Source of the DNA: Lepidostoma basale | Lineage: Eukaryota > Arthropoda > Insecta > Trichoptera > Lepidostomatidae | Direction of reading: 5' to 3' | NCBI GenBank assembly: GCA_022606425.2 | Contig: JAHDVF020001307.1 | Coordinates: forward strand, 898,001 to 962,000 | DNA length: 64,000 nucleotides | Program-made: the position numbers and the translations under genes | Shown: piece by piece, positions 20,584 through 28,783 of the stretch | How the letters are laid out: each line of letters opens with the position of its first letter | How positions within the stretch are numbered: the first letter of the stretch is position 1 | Notes under the pieces: generated by a model | What the model saw: the letters and a program-made list of their open reading frames with translations, nothing else | What the model was told of the DNA's origin: nothing | Database searches by the model: none

Positions 20584-20589
20584 TTTATT

Positions 20590-20768
20590 TATTTCAGATA
20601 ATCCATTGTTTTGGCATATAAGCATTATAATTTATTTTGATGATATTGTCGCGACAGTTGTTTCGCCAACTAATTTGTAATACCTGGTGGTGCCAACATA
20701 GGTTGGCGAAACAGCTATCGCGACAGTTTTATCAAAATAAATTGTAATACTTAAAATATTATTTTACT
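20590..20768. repeat. PLE-A palindrome, degenerate cores
   Basis: Inverted arms around 20675: tgtcgcgacagttgtttcgcc and gttggcgaaacagctatcgc. The plus-strand core reads CTGGTGG, so it is mutated. The outer end is ttattttgatgat / atcaaaataaatt. Confidence 0.75.
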
Positions 20769-20794
20769 TTCAATATTAAAACATTTAACACTCT

Positions 20795-21030
20795 TCTTCT
20801 TTCGGTGCCTTGTCATGTCCCCCCAACGTTGGCGATCACTGCAGCAAAGGCATCTCTGTCCTGCGCCACTTGGAACAGATTCTGAACTCTTGATATTCCT
20901 GTCTTGATGTTCCGCAGCCAGCACAGCTGCCTTCTACCAACTCCCCGACGTCCCTCCACTTTATCCATTAGTATCAGTCGAAGGAGGTGGTATTTTTCTC
21001 CCATTAGCGCATGACCCAAATATGAGACCT
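20795..21030 (-). mobile_element. LINE-C 3' region
   Basis: The minus strand encodes GHALMGEKYHLLRLILMDKV, EGRRGVGRRQLCWLRNIKT, VQNLFQVAQDRDAFAAVIAN and GGT stop, then HGTERRR. A 68-codon open stretch, 5'-truncated. Confidence 0.8.
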
Positions 21031-21084
21031 AACAATATATATTCAAATTTAAAAAATAATTAACTGTAACGTAACAATATATTT

Positions 21085-21308
21085 TCGATCTTCGTGGCAG
21101 AATAGCAACAGATATGACTGCCACACCTACAGGTCCCGGGTTCGATTCCCTGTGATGACAGTGTGAAACAAAAATCTCTTGCTGTCCTTGGTAGAATTTA
21201 CGCTCCAATAAAAATTGACATAGACTAGCTACTTATCACATATCATCAATAGCTAAAAAGTTTTACAAGGTAATTAGGTTCAAATAACCTGTTATTTACA
21301 AAAATGTG
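21085..21308 (+). mobile_element. SINE1, tail type B
   Basis: tRNA-like head with a degenerate A box (cgtggcagaatagc) and a good B box gggttcgattccctg. It has the body and the type B tail (taggttcaaataacctg, then A-rich). Its divergence from other copies suggests an older insertion. Confidence 0.75.
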
Positions 21309-21399
21309 GAAAGCAACGGAAAACTACCGCATTAAAGGCCCAAGTGGCATTCTAAGAACTTGCTACATACCAATCCCTGGAATGGAATTTAAATAAAGA

Positions 21400-21715
21400 A
21401 ACGCAAATTATTGTTTCTTGAATAATGATGTTAAACCCCATTTTACAATAAAAAAAATTATAAAATGATGTCCGCTTTCTATAAATGTTATGATATTTTA
21501 TGGGAATGATATGCATCGCCTTCCTTCGGCATTTAATAACGACATAGCAAGAGTCTATTTTCCATGTAGAAGTATTGTACATTTTACTTAAGTGAAATTT
21601 CTGGTAAGAACATTGTTGGAATGGTTGGTTCTAATCAACTTTTGACAATGCCCTATCAAGGCGAACAGTTTTACTCCTATAAAATAAATTAAAACAGAGG
21701 TTTTCATTAAAATAA
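21400..21715. repeat. Degenerate PLE-E arms
   Basis: The left arm (gaataatgatgt, gtccgctttct, ttttatgggaatgatatgca, tcgccttc) and right arm (ttgacaatgccctatcaagg, cgaacag) are weak copies of the PLE-E palindrome. Cores are mutated. Confidence 0.5.
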
Positions 21716-21879
21716 ATAATTATTTTAATATACTCGTAAATTTACTGAATTTGTGGCATGACATTTAAATTAAACCAGTTTTGTCCGTTTGTGTTTTTGT
21801 CAAACTGTTTTGCTACCCTGAAAAAACTACAGTTGTAAGAAAAGAAAATTGTAGACAATTTTCCTTTTTTTATTATTAT

Positions 21880-22200
21880 TAAATAGTCAAATGTTTTGGC
21901 CGAAAAAACACTATGATACTTTAACATTATAAACTGTAAAATAAAAAAAAACGTTGTTTTATGTATCACAATTGTGTTTTTATTTTACGCGACAGCTGTT
22001 TCGTCAACCTATGTTGACATCATCAGGTGTAAGAATAATATATCAACTGTCAAATTTTCGGGATTTTTTAATTTAAATTTGACATTTCATATATTATTGT
22101 AACACCTGATGATGTCAACATAGGTTAACGAAACAGCTGTCGCGTAAAATAAAAATACAATTGTGATACATAAAACAAAGTTTTTTAATTTAATTCTTAT
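21880..22200. repeat. PLE-A palindrome with two hammerhead-like cores
   Basis: Arms of about 100 bp mirror each other (tttatgtatcacaattgtg, ttattttacgcgacagctg and their complements) around an AT-rich centre near 22070. The outer side keeps gttttggccgaaaaaacact. This is the cleanest PLE-A palindrome. Confidence 0.85.
22103..22147 (+). ncRNA. Hammerhead-like ribozyme motif (PLE-A)
   Basis: CTGATGA, an extra T, stem II GTCAAC-atag-GTTAAC (one mismatch), GAAAC, self-complementary ACAGCTGT, GTC. The mirror copy on the minus strand (21991-22026, core CTGATGA, stem II perfect) has a stem I UUACAC/GCGUAA with a single A-C mismatch. Confidence 0.6.
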
Positions 22201-22374
22201 TATTTTTTTTTCTTGAACAATGATGTTATTACGTAATAATTTATTTCTGGACTAGTACTTAATTATTTTGTTTCATCTGTATACGTTGGTAATAAAATTG
22301 GGTTATGAATTATGTTGTCGCATGTACATTCATAAGTCTTACCCCGGATCTGGCATCCATCATATTTATTTATT

Positions 22375-22640
22375 TACAAATAAAGCCGGCCCGCTCCGCG
22401 ATTATTCACGCGGGAGATAAATCTCCGGGACCTTCCGCCCCCCGCCCACCGAGATGAGAGGGGTACGCGTGTTACACAGCTCGCGGCATTACCCGCACCC
22501 TGATTGCTATCATTCCATAAACTCCTGTTCATGCGTGGTAAGCAATGATTTCAACCCCACTTTCGTCACGTTTTATAAAAGCACCTACTTATGTATTAAC
22601 AGATTTTCACACCGTAAATATTTGATTATGACATGTTAAA
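22375..22640. other. GC-rich non-repetitive intronic patch
   Basis: Contains aaagccggcccgctccgcga and ccgccccccgcccaccg near 22380-22450. No gene is recognised. It stands out against the AT-rich surroundings. Confidence 0.35.
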
Positions 22641-22787
22641 TGTTCGTTCGTTCGCCGTTGGAGTTTTATAAATTTGCCGACGTCCGGTTGGTTGTATAGT
22701 TCATACAACACAGAGTTATGCCGGCGTCGTTTTATACTCGTATTATCCTCGCGGCTTCGTTGGCTCGACGGTGTTCTGAAGGACCTA

Positions 22788-22925
22788 CAATTGTAGGGAG
22801 TCAGACCAGAGATGTGGAAGTCCAAGTCTCAGGATAGGGTCGGCTGGAGAAATTTTTTGGAGATGGCCGAGATACACCCAGGACTCTAGAGCCAGAGAGA
22901 AGAAGAAGAGAAGAATGTTAAATGT
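22788..22925 (+). mobile_element. LINE 3' fragment with GAAGAA tail
   Basis: Encodes GVRPEMWKSKSQDRVGWRNF, LEMAEIHPGL and then REEEEKN, a short C-terminal remnant with a purine tandem tail. Confidence 0.55.
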
Positions 22926-23002
22926 TCGTTGTTTTTTTTTTCGCAGTATACGAGAATTTTGTAATTTGAAGCTTCGCCAGAAAATGGTCAAATTATTATT
23001 AT

Positions 23003-23405
23003 TATTTTGTTGAATCGCTCTTTACATCATGACAGCATGAGCCAAATCGATGTAAAGGGTATTATGGCTAAAGCGATTATAGTGATTATTGGGACATTTT
23101 ATTTAAATATGGCCGAGCCATGGAGGGCTCCCTCCGCTTACCCGAAGCTCTTATAGGCGCAGCGGCGCCTTTCGTCAGCTTCACTCGTTCATTCCCTAGG
23201 CCCGTCCCCCGTCCATGTCCCGCCGTACACACATAGCACACATTGGGACATGTGATAGGTAGCTAATTATCGCCATTTTATTGTCACGTGAATTCTACAC
23301 CAGACCAAAGACAATGTGACAATCACACTGCCCTCGCCGGGAATCGAACCTGAAACCTTCGGGGTGACAGTCAATGCACTTACCACTCGGCCACGAAGGT
23401 CGTCA
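23003..23405 (-). mobile_element. SINE1 (tail A), split by a GC-rich insert
   Basis: The minus-strand SINE1 has a canonical A box tggccgagtgg and B box ggttcgattcc at the high end (23340-23400). The body and type A tail end near 23003 with an ATT repeat. It is interrupted at 23098-23241 by SINE4, whose 10-bp duplication attgggacat lies on both sides. Without the insert the SINE is nearly full length. Confidence 0.85.
23098..23241 (-). mobile_element. SINE4: 144-bp GC-rich SINE-like element
   Basis: A short GC-rich element flanked by attgggacat (23088-23097 and 23242-23251). On the minus strand it begins gtgtgctatgtgtgtacggc, contains agctgacgaaaggcgccgct and gggtaagcggagggagccct, and ends in ggctcggccat plus an A/T tail. 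The copy at 62567-62790 starts and ends at the same points. No tRNA A/B boxes are seen, so its origin is unknown. Confidence 0.75.
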
Positions 23406-23409
23406 GCCA

Positions 23410-23772
23410 CGTTTGATCTATACTTTTATATGGCGTTGAATCATGGACCTCATGAACCGGCTGGAGGCGTTTGAAATACCGTTGCATCGCAAAATTTTGT
23501 CCATTCCTTGGATTGATATTGTTAGCAACATGAATACTCGCCAGAAGTGATAGAGATATGTTGAACAACAACATAGCCTGTAAGGTGTCATATTTTGGTC
23601 ATGTGCTTAGAGGAGAAATGTATGATTTGCTGCATCTGATCATTGAGGGATCGGCGGGGTCCTGGCGGAAGGCGAATCTCCTGACTCCGCAATATAAGGG
23701 ACTGGACTGCCTCCTCTCAAGTGATGGTCAACGTCGTGGGGGACCTGACATGACAACGAGAAAAGAATAAGA
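23410..23772 (+). mobile_element. LINE-C fragment
   Basis: Encodes MNRLEAFEIPLHRKILSIPW, IDIVSNMNTRQK and NNIACKVSYFGHVLRGEMYD, then LLHLIIEGSAG. After frameshift the 3' end is QYKGLDCLLSSD.QRRGGPDMTTRKE. It is the same block order as the other LINE-C copies. Confidence 0.75.
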
Positions 23773-23774
23773 AA

Positions 23775-24005
23775 ATCAAATGATAATATTTATTCATACT
23801 TTTTGCGAATCACGTTGCGTCTTGACTCTACGAACGACATTCAAAATACTTTATTAAAAAAACGACATTTTATAGAATATCAATAATTTTTTTAATCTTA
23901 TACCAGATTTAAAATATGTTAATTTAGGGACCGGGAACATTTTTTTCTGATGTTTATGACGTCCTTATATTTAAAAATAATTCATCGAATGTTAATTTAT
24001 TGCTA
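23775..24005. other. AT-rich intronic sequence
   Basis: Nothing recognised. Confidence 0.35.
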
Positions 24006-24060
24006 ATATATTTAGGACATTTAAAATAACTTTGTTTAATCCACAAAATATATAAAAAAA

Positions 24061-24099
24061 ACACGACATGTTTCGGAGGATACTCCCATCTTCAGGTGT
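24061..24099 (-). ncRNA. Hammerhead ribozyme motif, minus arm (PLE-B)
   Basis: The mirror copy. Stem I ACAC/GTGT is perfectly paired. Core CTGAAGA, stem II GGAG/CTCC with an extra base, GAAAC, ACATGT, GTC. The two ribozymes point outward from the palindrome centre on opposite strands. Confidence 0.75.
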
Positions 24100-24113
24100 A
24101 AAAATATATTTTT

Positions 24114-24152
24114 ACGCCTGAAGATGGAGGTATCCTCCGAAACATGTCGTGT
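24114..24152 (+). ncRNA. Hammerhead ribozyme motif, plus arm (PLE-B)
   Basis: Stem I ACGC/GTGT (one G-U), core CTGAAGA, an extra T, a perfect 5-bp stem II GGAGG-tat-CCTCC, GAAA, self-complementary stem III ACATGT, cleavage triplet GTC at 24146-24148. All elements of a type I hammerhead are present except that stem III is minimal and palindromic. Such ribozymes act as dimers or on tandem transcripts in Penelope-like elements and retrozymes. Confidence 0.75.
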
Positions 24153-24264
24153 TTTTTTTAAATATTTTGTGGATTAAACCAAGTTATTTTCAATTTCTTA
24201 AGTATTTTACTATTTAATTCCACAGTGTTAAATGCCTTAGCGTTCAATAAGTTGCTAATATATT

Positions 24265-24980
24265 TTTATAATAGATAAATAAATTCGGTAACTTGATTCA
24301 ATTTATCGCCGATCACACTACGTCACAATTCATATAAATATGCTTCCTTATCAAATAACATCACTTTAGACTTAGATACATTCATAACTGTGTCTTATTG
24401 CTTGTTTCATACTTTATTTTGATCCTTCATTTAATTTTGTAATAAAACTTCTAGAAAACGGATGTTTTATCAATATTATATATGTTGCTTAATGTGGAAT
24501 TTTACATTATTCGGAAAACGCCAAAATAAAGTAAAATAAGAAGTGGTTAATTTCGCCATCTAGGCCGCTAGTTTACGATCAGATCTGTTAGACGTGTGAC
24601 TCCAGCCTCCAGCGGGCCCTTATCTCGCGGAAGCCCCGGGTATTGTGCTATAATCGCTTCCTCTCCTTGTTTCCTCCGCATTCTTCATTTGGGTTTATTT
24701 CCTTTTTACTACACCACCGCTTTGTTTCTGTAATTTTTTGCCGCCCGGCACCGGCGTGACAAATGCCGGCAAAAACCACAATTCGTACCATTTGCGAAGA
24801 AGTCTTATTTACGATTCCGCCATTGTACATACATATATCCCTTATAGTTTACTGCCTTGCGGTGGCCTAAAACATTTTTGCTGGATTCTTACTGAAAAAT
24901 TAATGTAACCCTGTTCGCACGGTAACGAATCCTTTTTTATGCTGAATTCCTCACTCGTATATACACGGTGTGATAAAAAT
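24265..24980. other. Intronic sequence with a GC-richer patch
   Basis: 24420-24480 carries a small PLE-E-like fragment (cttctagaaaacggatgttt). 24540-24800 is non-repetitive and GC-richer. No gene recognised. Confidence 0.4.
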
Positions 24981-24984
24981 ACAA

Positions 24985-25218
24985 TTGATCAAATCAAATC
25001 AAATCAATCAAATCAGTTTATTTTCTCAAAAGATATTTACAAACAACAAAGTCAATAATCTCCAAAGTCAAAGAGTATTTGTCTTCTGAACATACTTTCA
25101 CGAATATGAAAGACGTCGATCTCCGAAGCGATCACGTTCAGCAGTTTGATTGCTCTCCCCACCGGCATCACCAGAGGCAGGTTGGTTGATATTTCTTTGC
25201 TCCGTGACGATTTCTAAA
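24985..25218 (-). mobile_element. LINE-F (Jockey/CR1-like) 3' end
   Basis: The minus strand encodes NLPLVMPVGRAIKLLNVIAS and EIDVFHIRESMF, then RRQILFDFGDY. It matches the C-terminus of the 38151-38977 copy. The 3' tail is a TGATT-type repeat (caaatcaaatcaaatcaatc on the plus strand). Confidence 0.75.
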
Positions 25219-25417
25219 AAGCATCATCACTAGGGCTCGAAATTGACATAAAAAGTATATTTTTTTCTTAGGCCTAGCTTTCAAAAAGAAACTGTTTTTT
25301 GTGTTTTGAGATCAATAGACCCCGTTTAACCATAGTTATTAATAATATAAAAGCATATTCCAAAGTTAAGAGAATATTTAAGAATATTTCAGGGTTTCCG
25401 GGATAATTAAAGGTCCA

Positions 25418-25764
25418 TTTACACTGGACCGTCATCAACAGATACCGACACGTCACGCGTTTGCGTTGAGCAAATAATCGTTTTGTTTGTTTTAATGGTG
25501 TCTAACTTTTAATGAATGTCATATATTAATTCCGAGATAATCACCTTCACCACAGCGAATTTAAATAGTAGTAATAACGGTATTTTGTAAAAAATATTTA
25601 TATATTCATCACTTTTATTAAGTGCCAATTTTATGTAGGTAGGTGCTTTCTTCGGCAACCCCCGGTGGCAATTTTATTATAGCATTTGAGATAACGAGTC
25701 GGTGAGATTCAAGGCTATTTTTATCGTGACGTGTCGGTATCGGCTGATGACTGTCCAGTGTAAA
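25418..25764. mobile_element. MITE with 39-bp terminal inverted repeats
   Basis: The left arm (25418-25456) and right arm (25726-25764) are complementary at 36 of 39 positions, beginning tttacactggac and ending gataccgacacgtcac. The element is about 347 bp with no coding capacity. The exact ends and target duplication are unclear because the sequence just outside (aggtcca / cggaca) is also partly repeated. Confidence 0.7.
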
Positions 25765-25959
25765 CGGACAGTCATCAGTGATTTTATTGTGTAAAACTAG
25801 AAATAAACGAACAAAAACGCACCCGGGAAATGGCACAATGTCGGCCAAATTTTCTACCACAATGGCAAGAAAAATATGATAGAAAAGGCAATTTTTACAA
25901 TCATTTCCACAACATATTTAGGCTTGACATTAACACACGATGAAGATTATGTGGTCTAC

Positions 25960-26562
25960 CTATGTGGTATGTTCTCCAGAGTGTTGCTCCTCCTGTGAGG
26001 TAGATTCCCAGCTGTCCTTCCATCTTTTAGGAGGTCTTCCACGCGGACGAGTCCAATGAGGCCGATTATGCAGTGCAATATAGGGGAGTCTGGTGGTGTC
26101 CATTTTTTGAACATGACCGTACCAGTCCCTTTTTCGCTGTCTGCTCCATCTTATAATATCCTCAATCTCACATATCTCTCTTATTCTGGTGTTCCTCACG
26201 CGATCTCTCGGTGTCTTGTCTGCTATCATCCTCAGTGTCTTCATTTCGGAAGTCCTCAAAACTTGTTTGGTCCTTACTGTGTCTGCCCTTGCTTCGACGC
26301 CATATGTTATTATTGGCCTTACGCATGCTTTATAGATTCTCATCTTATTCTTAATGGCCATGTCTTTATTTTTCCATATTGTGGATTTTAGAGCCCCAGA
26401 GATTGCAGCTGCCTTGTTTACTTTGGCTTGTATTTCTTCCCGCGGATCAGCTCCCCCCACCAGGTCTATGCCTAGGGACTTGAAGGTCCTGACCTGTTCT
26501 ATGAGTTGATTTTCTATAACCAGGTTACATGTTTTGGGTGTTTTGGAAAAGGTCATGAGATT
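25960..26562 (-). mobile_element. LINE-D C-terminal region, long open frame
   Basis: A 198-codon open frame on the minus strand: NQLIEQVRTFKSLGIDL, NKAAAISGALKSTIWKNKDM, YKACVRPIITYGVEARADT, EMKTLRMIADKTPRDRVRN, WYGHVQKMDTTRLPY and RGRPPKRWKDSW. It is the thumb/C-terminal part of an RTE-like reverse transcriptase. The frame is intact to its end, so this insertion is relatively young. The RT catalytic domain and endonuclease are missing. Confidence 0.85.
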
Positions 26563-26564
26563 CT

Positions 26565-26923
26565 CAAAATTGTTATAATATATATTTTTAATCTATGTTT
26601 CTCGACTTCATTTAACATTGCATTTCCGGTGTATTGTGTAAAAGTTGACTCTATACAAATATTCTGAATAAGAATTATGAATCACCGTTTTATTTTAAAG
26701 TGTACCAAGCTGAACATGATTTATATATTATTATATGAATGCAGGATTGCGTCATTGGTGTATTACAATATTATTTTATGTTGTTTTATTAGTTCCGTTC
26801 TAGACGGCTACTTGTCTAACGCGAGAATTCCATTGGTGATTGACGAAACATTCGTTGTGCGATGCGAATTCATTACAGACTTTGTAAATATCTGTATATT
26901 TATCTATTTTTTATGCTTTACAG
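26565..26923. other. Intron immediately upstream of the Syx1A exon
   Basis: AT-rich with no repeats recognised. It ends in a pyrimidine-rich tract (tctgtatatttatctatttt) and TTTACAG, which suits a branch-point/acceptor region. Confidence 0.6.
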
Positions 26924-27023
26924 GTAGAAGAAATAAGGGCTATGATAGACAAGATCCAGGAAAATGTCGAAGAAGTTAAAAAGAAGCACAGCGCCATCTT
27001 ATCTGCACCGCAGTCGGATGAAA
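26924..27023 (+). CDS. Syx1A: Syntaxin-1A internal exon (host gene)
   Basis: A 100-bp internal exon encoding 33 complete codons plus the first base of the next. The peptide starts [12 protein letters not shown], continues [17 protein letters not shown] and ends SDE. This is the start of the N-terminal Habc domain of syntaxin-1, the plasma-membrane t-SNARE that pairs with SNAP-25 and synaptobrevin in synaptic-vesicle fusion and binds Unc-18. It is directly preceded by a T-rich tract and TTTACAG (acceptor) and followed by GTAAGT (donor). There are no stops or frameshifts, and the boundary after the first base of a codon suits the expected following Lys. The preceding exon should end near MDEFF and the following one should start KTKQELE; I found neither in the window. 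The intact frame and splice sites argue against a processed pseudogene. Which syntaxin paralogue it is comes from recalled family sequence, not from an alignment. Confidence 0.93.
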
Positions 27024-27425
27024 GTAAGTCCTTTTTATTATTATTATTATATTTTAAGCCGTGGAAATGTCTGCACTTATTTAAGGATGAACAAGGTTTA
27101 AACGAAACATTCCGTTATATTGTTTCAAAATTCTCCGACAGAAATTCAACATTCCGTTTTTTAAACTACCTATCCGATAATGTATGCTAATTACTTTGGT
27201 TAATAATCAAAAATGTATACGTCATCCAAACTAGTATTTGCTATAATGGACAATCAAATAAGAAAGAGAAAGACTTTAAGATAACATGGTAAATGTGCAA
27301 ACCTATATAAATATATATCAAAATTCCCAAAATATAATATCTATAATGCTATTCAGCAACGTCTTAGATGTATTGACAATACGACTGATTCGTAATATCA
27401 TATAAAATATAATATAAACAATCAA
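27024..27425. other. Intron immediately downstream of the Syx1A exon
   Basis: Begins GTAAGT. AT-rich, no repeat recognised. The 82-codon frame running through the exon into this stretch is read-through, not coding. Confidence 0.6.
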
Positions 27426-27429
27426 ATTA

Positions 27430-27775
27430 TCATCAACCATTAATCGTCCAGTGTTGGACATAGGCCTCCCTTCCCGCCTTCCACGACTCTATCCCTCGCC
27501 ACTCTGTGCCATTGACCTCCTGTCACTCGTTTGATGTCATCAGACCATCTTGTTTATGGTTTGCCCTTATTTCTGTGACCGGTTTTCGGTTGCCACTCCA
27601 CGGTGCGTCTGATCCACCGATCATCCGTTGTCTTCGCTATATGGCTGGCCCAATTCCACTTCAAAGAGGTTATTTTGCACGTTTCATCGGCAACTTTGGT
27701 CCTTTCTCTGATCCATTAATTTCGTTTCCTGTCTCGCATACAGATTTTCTAATGACTAAATTATATTGTTAAACC
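27430..27775 (-). mobile_element. LINE-E-like 3' region
   Basis: The minus strand encodes VRKSVCETGNEINGSEKGPK, VADETCKITSLKWNWASHIA and KTTDDRWIRRTVEWQPKTGH, then RSDDIKRVTGGQWHRVARDR and WKAGREAYVQHW. It has the RTE-like C-terminal order with several stops. Confidence 0.7.
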
Positions 27776-28029
27776 GCCCTTGAGGTTAGAACGACGCTAT
27801 AATTAGCCTTAATATTATTAACTATTATGAACACTATGATGTTATTTCACAAAACTCTTCACAACAGATTAAATGTCTTTATGTCAGCGGGAATTCTATA
27901 TTGATATACATATGGGTAACCGGATACCCCGGTAGATACCCAAACGTAGAGTTAACTTTGAATTCAATTAAAATGTAGATCTTCCTCGTGTCAATGGAAA
28001 GGCATTCCCTCTACATTTTCTCTTGCCAT

Positions 28030-28312
28030 TTTTCTTCTTTCGCCTAGCCATTTCCCGTTATTTTACGGGTCGGCGCTCCTGATACGGCTCCGCCAAGCCT
28101 CACGATCCAGGATCATCTGGCTGTCCAGTCCCAGCGCCTTCAGGTCGTTCCTAACTGTGGATATCTACATTGCAGGAGGCCGACCTGAATTTCCGCCTTC
28201 CAGTTGCAGGGTCTTGTGAACGATGTATTCATTGTCCCTCCTGCTCACATAGCCATACCACCCCAGACGACGTTCCCTATTTTTTTCCGCTATGGGAACG
28301 ACTTTTAGGCTT
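28030..28312 (-). mobile_element. LINE-B 3' region, second copy
   Basis: The minus strand shows SLKVVPIAEKNR, RRLGWYGYVSRRDNEYIVHK and LEGGNSGRPPAM, then RNDLKALGLDSQMILDREAW and RISGADP.NNGKW. It is colinear with 6920-7292. Confidence 0.75.
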
Positions 28313-28314
28313 TT

Positions 28315-28775
28315 AAACTCTTTCTCATGTCCCTGTGCTGGATATTTTGAAAACTTTCCATCGTTTCCAGGGGCACCGGGTGTAACACATATTTAAAAAA
28401 AACACCACATTTTGAGACACCTTCCTTTTTTTAATTAAATTTATTTAATGAATGTTAAACAATATCGATCGTTTGAGAATTTAATTTTCAAAAATATAAT
28501 AACAGATAATATTTCGTAAATAAAATTCGAAAGACTACCCGATTAAACATGTCTTTATTTTTCCCTACGATTTTTATTTTACTTCATTGTGGTATTATTT
28601 TTTTTTGTTATGATAATAAGATTCGTTCCTTTCCTATGAAAATTTCATTCGGAATTTCCTCAACGATATCCCAGTAGCCCCAACCCTACTCCGAGCGTTT
28701 TATGAACCTCTTTCACATATTATAATATATTCTCTGAATCTTTAATTTTGAGTCCCATCCCTATGCAATGTTGGT
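28315..28775. other. Intronic sequence, nothing recognised
   Basis: AT-rich. The last ~40 bp belong to the minus-strand frame interrupted by the hAT element (see 30533-30820). Confidence 0.4.
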
Positions 28776-28783
28776 GCGTAGAC

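Larger units (their letters stand above)
24010..24262. repeat. PLE-B palindrome
   Basis: Arms of about 100 bp meet at 24105. Each has aaataactttgtttaatcca on the outside and then a hammerhead. The right outer end carries attccacagtgttaaatgcc, the terminal motif shared with PLE-C. It contains the two best hammerhead motifs in the window. Confidence 0.9.

Noticed and set aside
20560..20584. Telomere-like GTTAG repeats
   Set aside because: The gttagttagtta runs are the 3' tandem tail of LINE-A, always preceded by gacggcgtgatg.
23340..23405. tRNA gene
   Set aside because: The A and B boxes and tRNA-like fold belong to the head of SINE1. The sequence continues into the SINE body, and copies with the same body occur elsewhere. 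The same applies at 8487, 21085 and 56580-56645.
26677..26979. 100-codon ORF ending in the exon
   Set aside because: It reads the exon in the wrong frame after intronic sequence. The VEEIR frame begins after the acceptor and matches syntaxin.
26942..27190. 82-codon ORF as an independent small protein
   Set aside because: It is the Syx1A exon frame read through the donor site into the intron.
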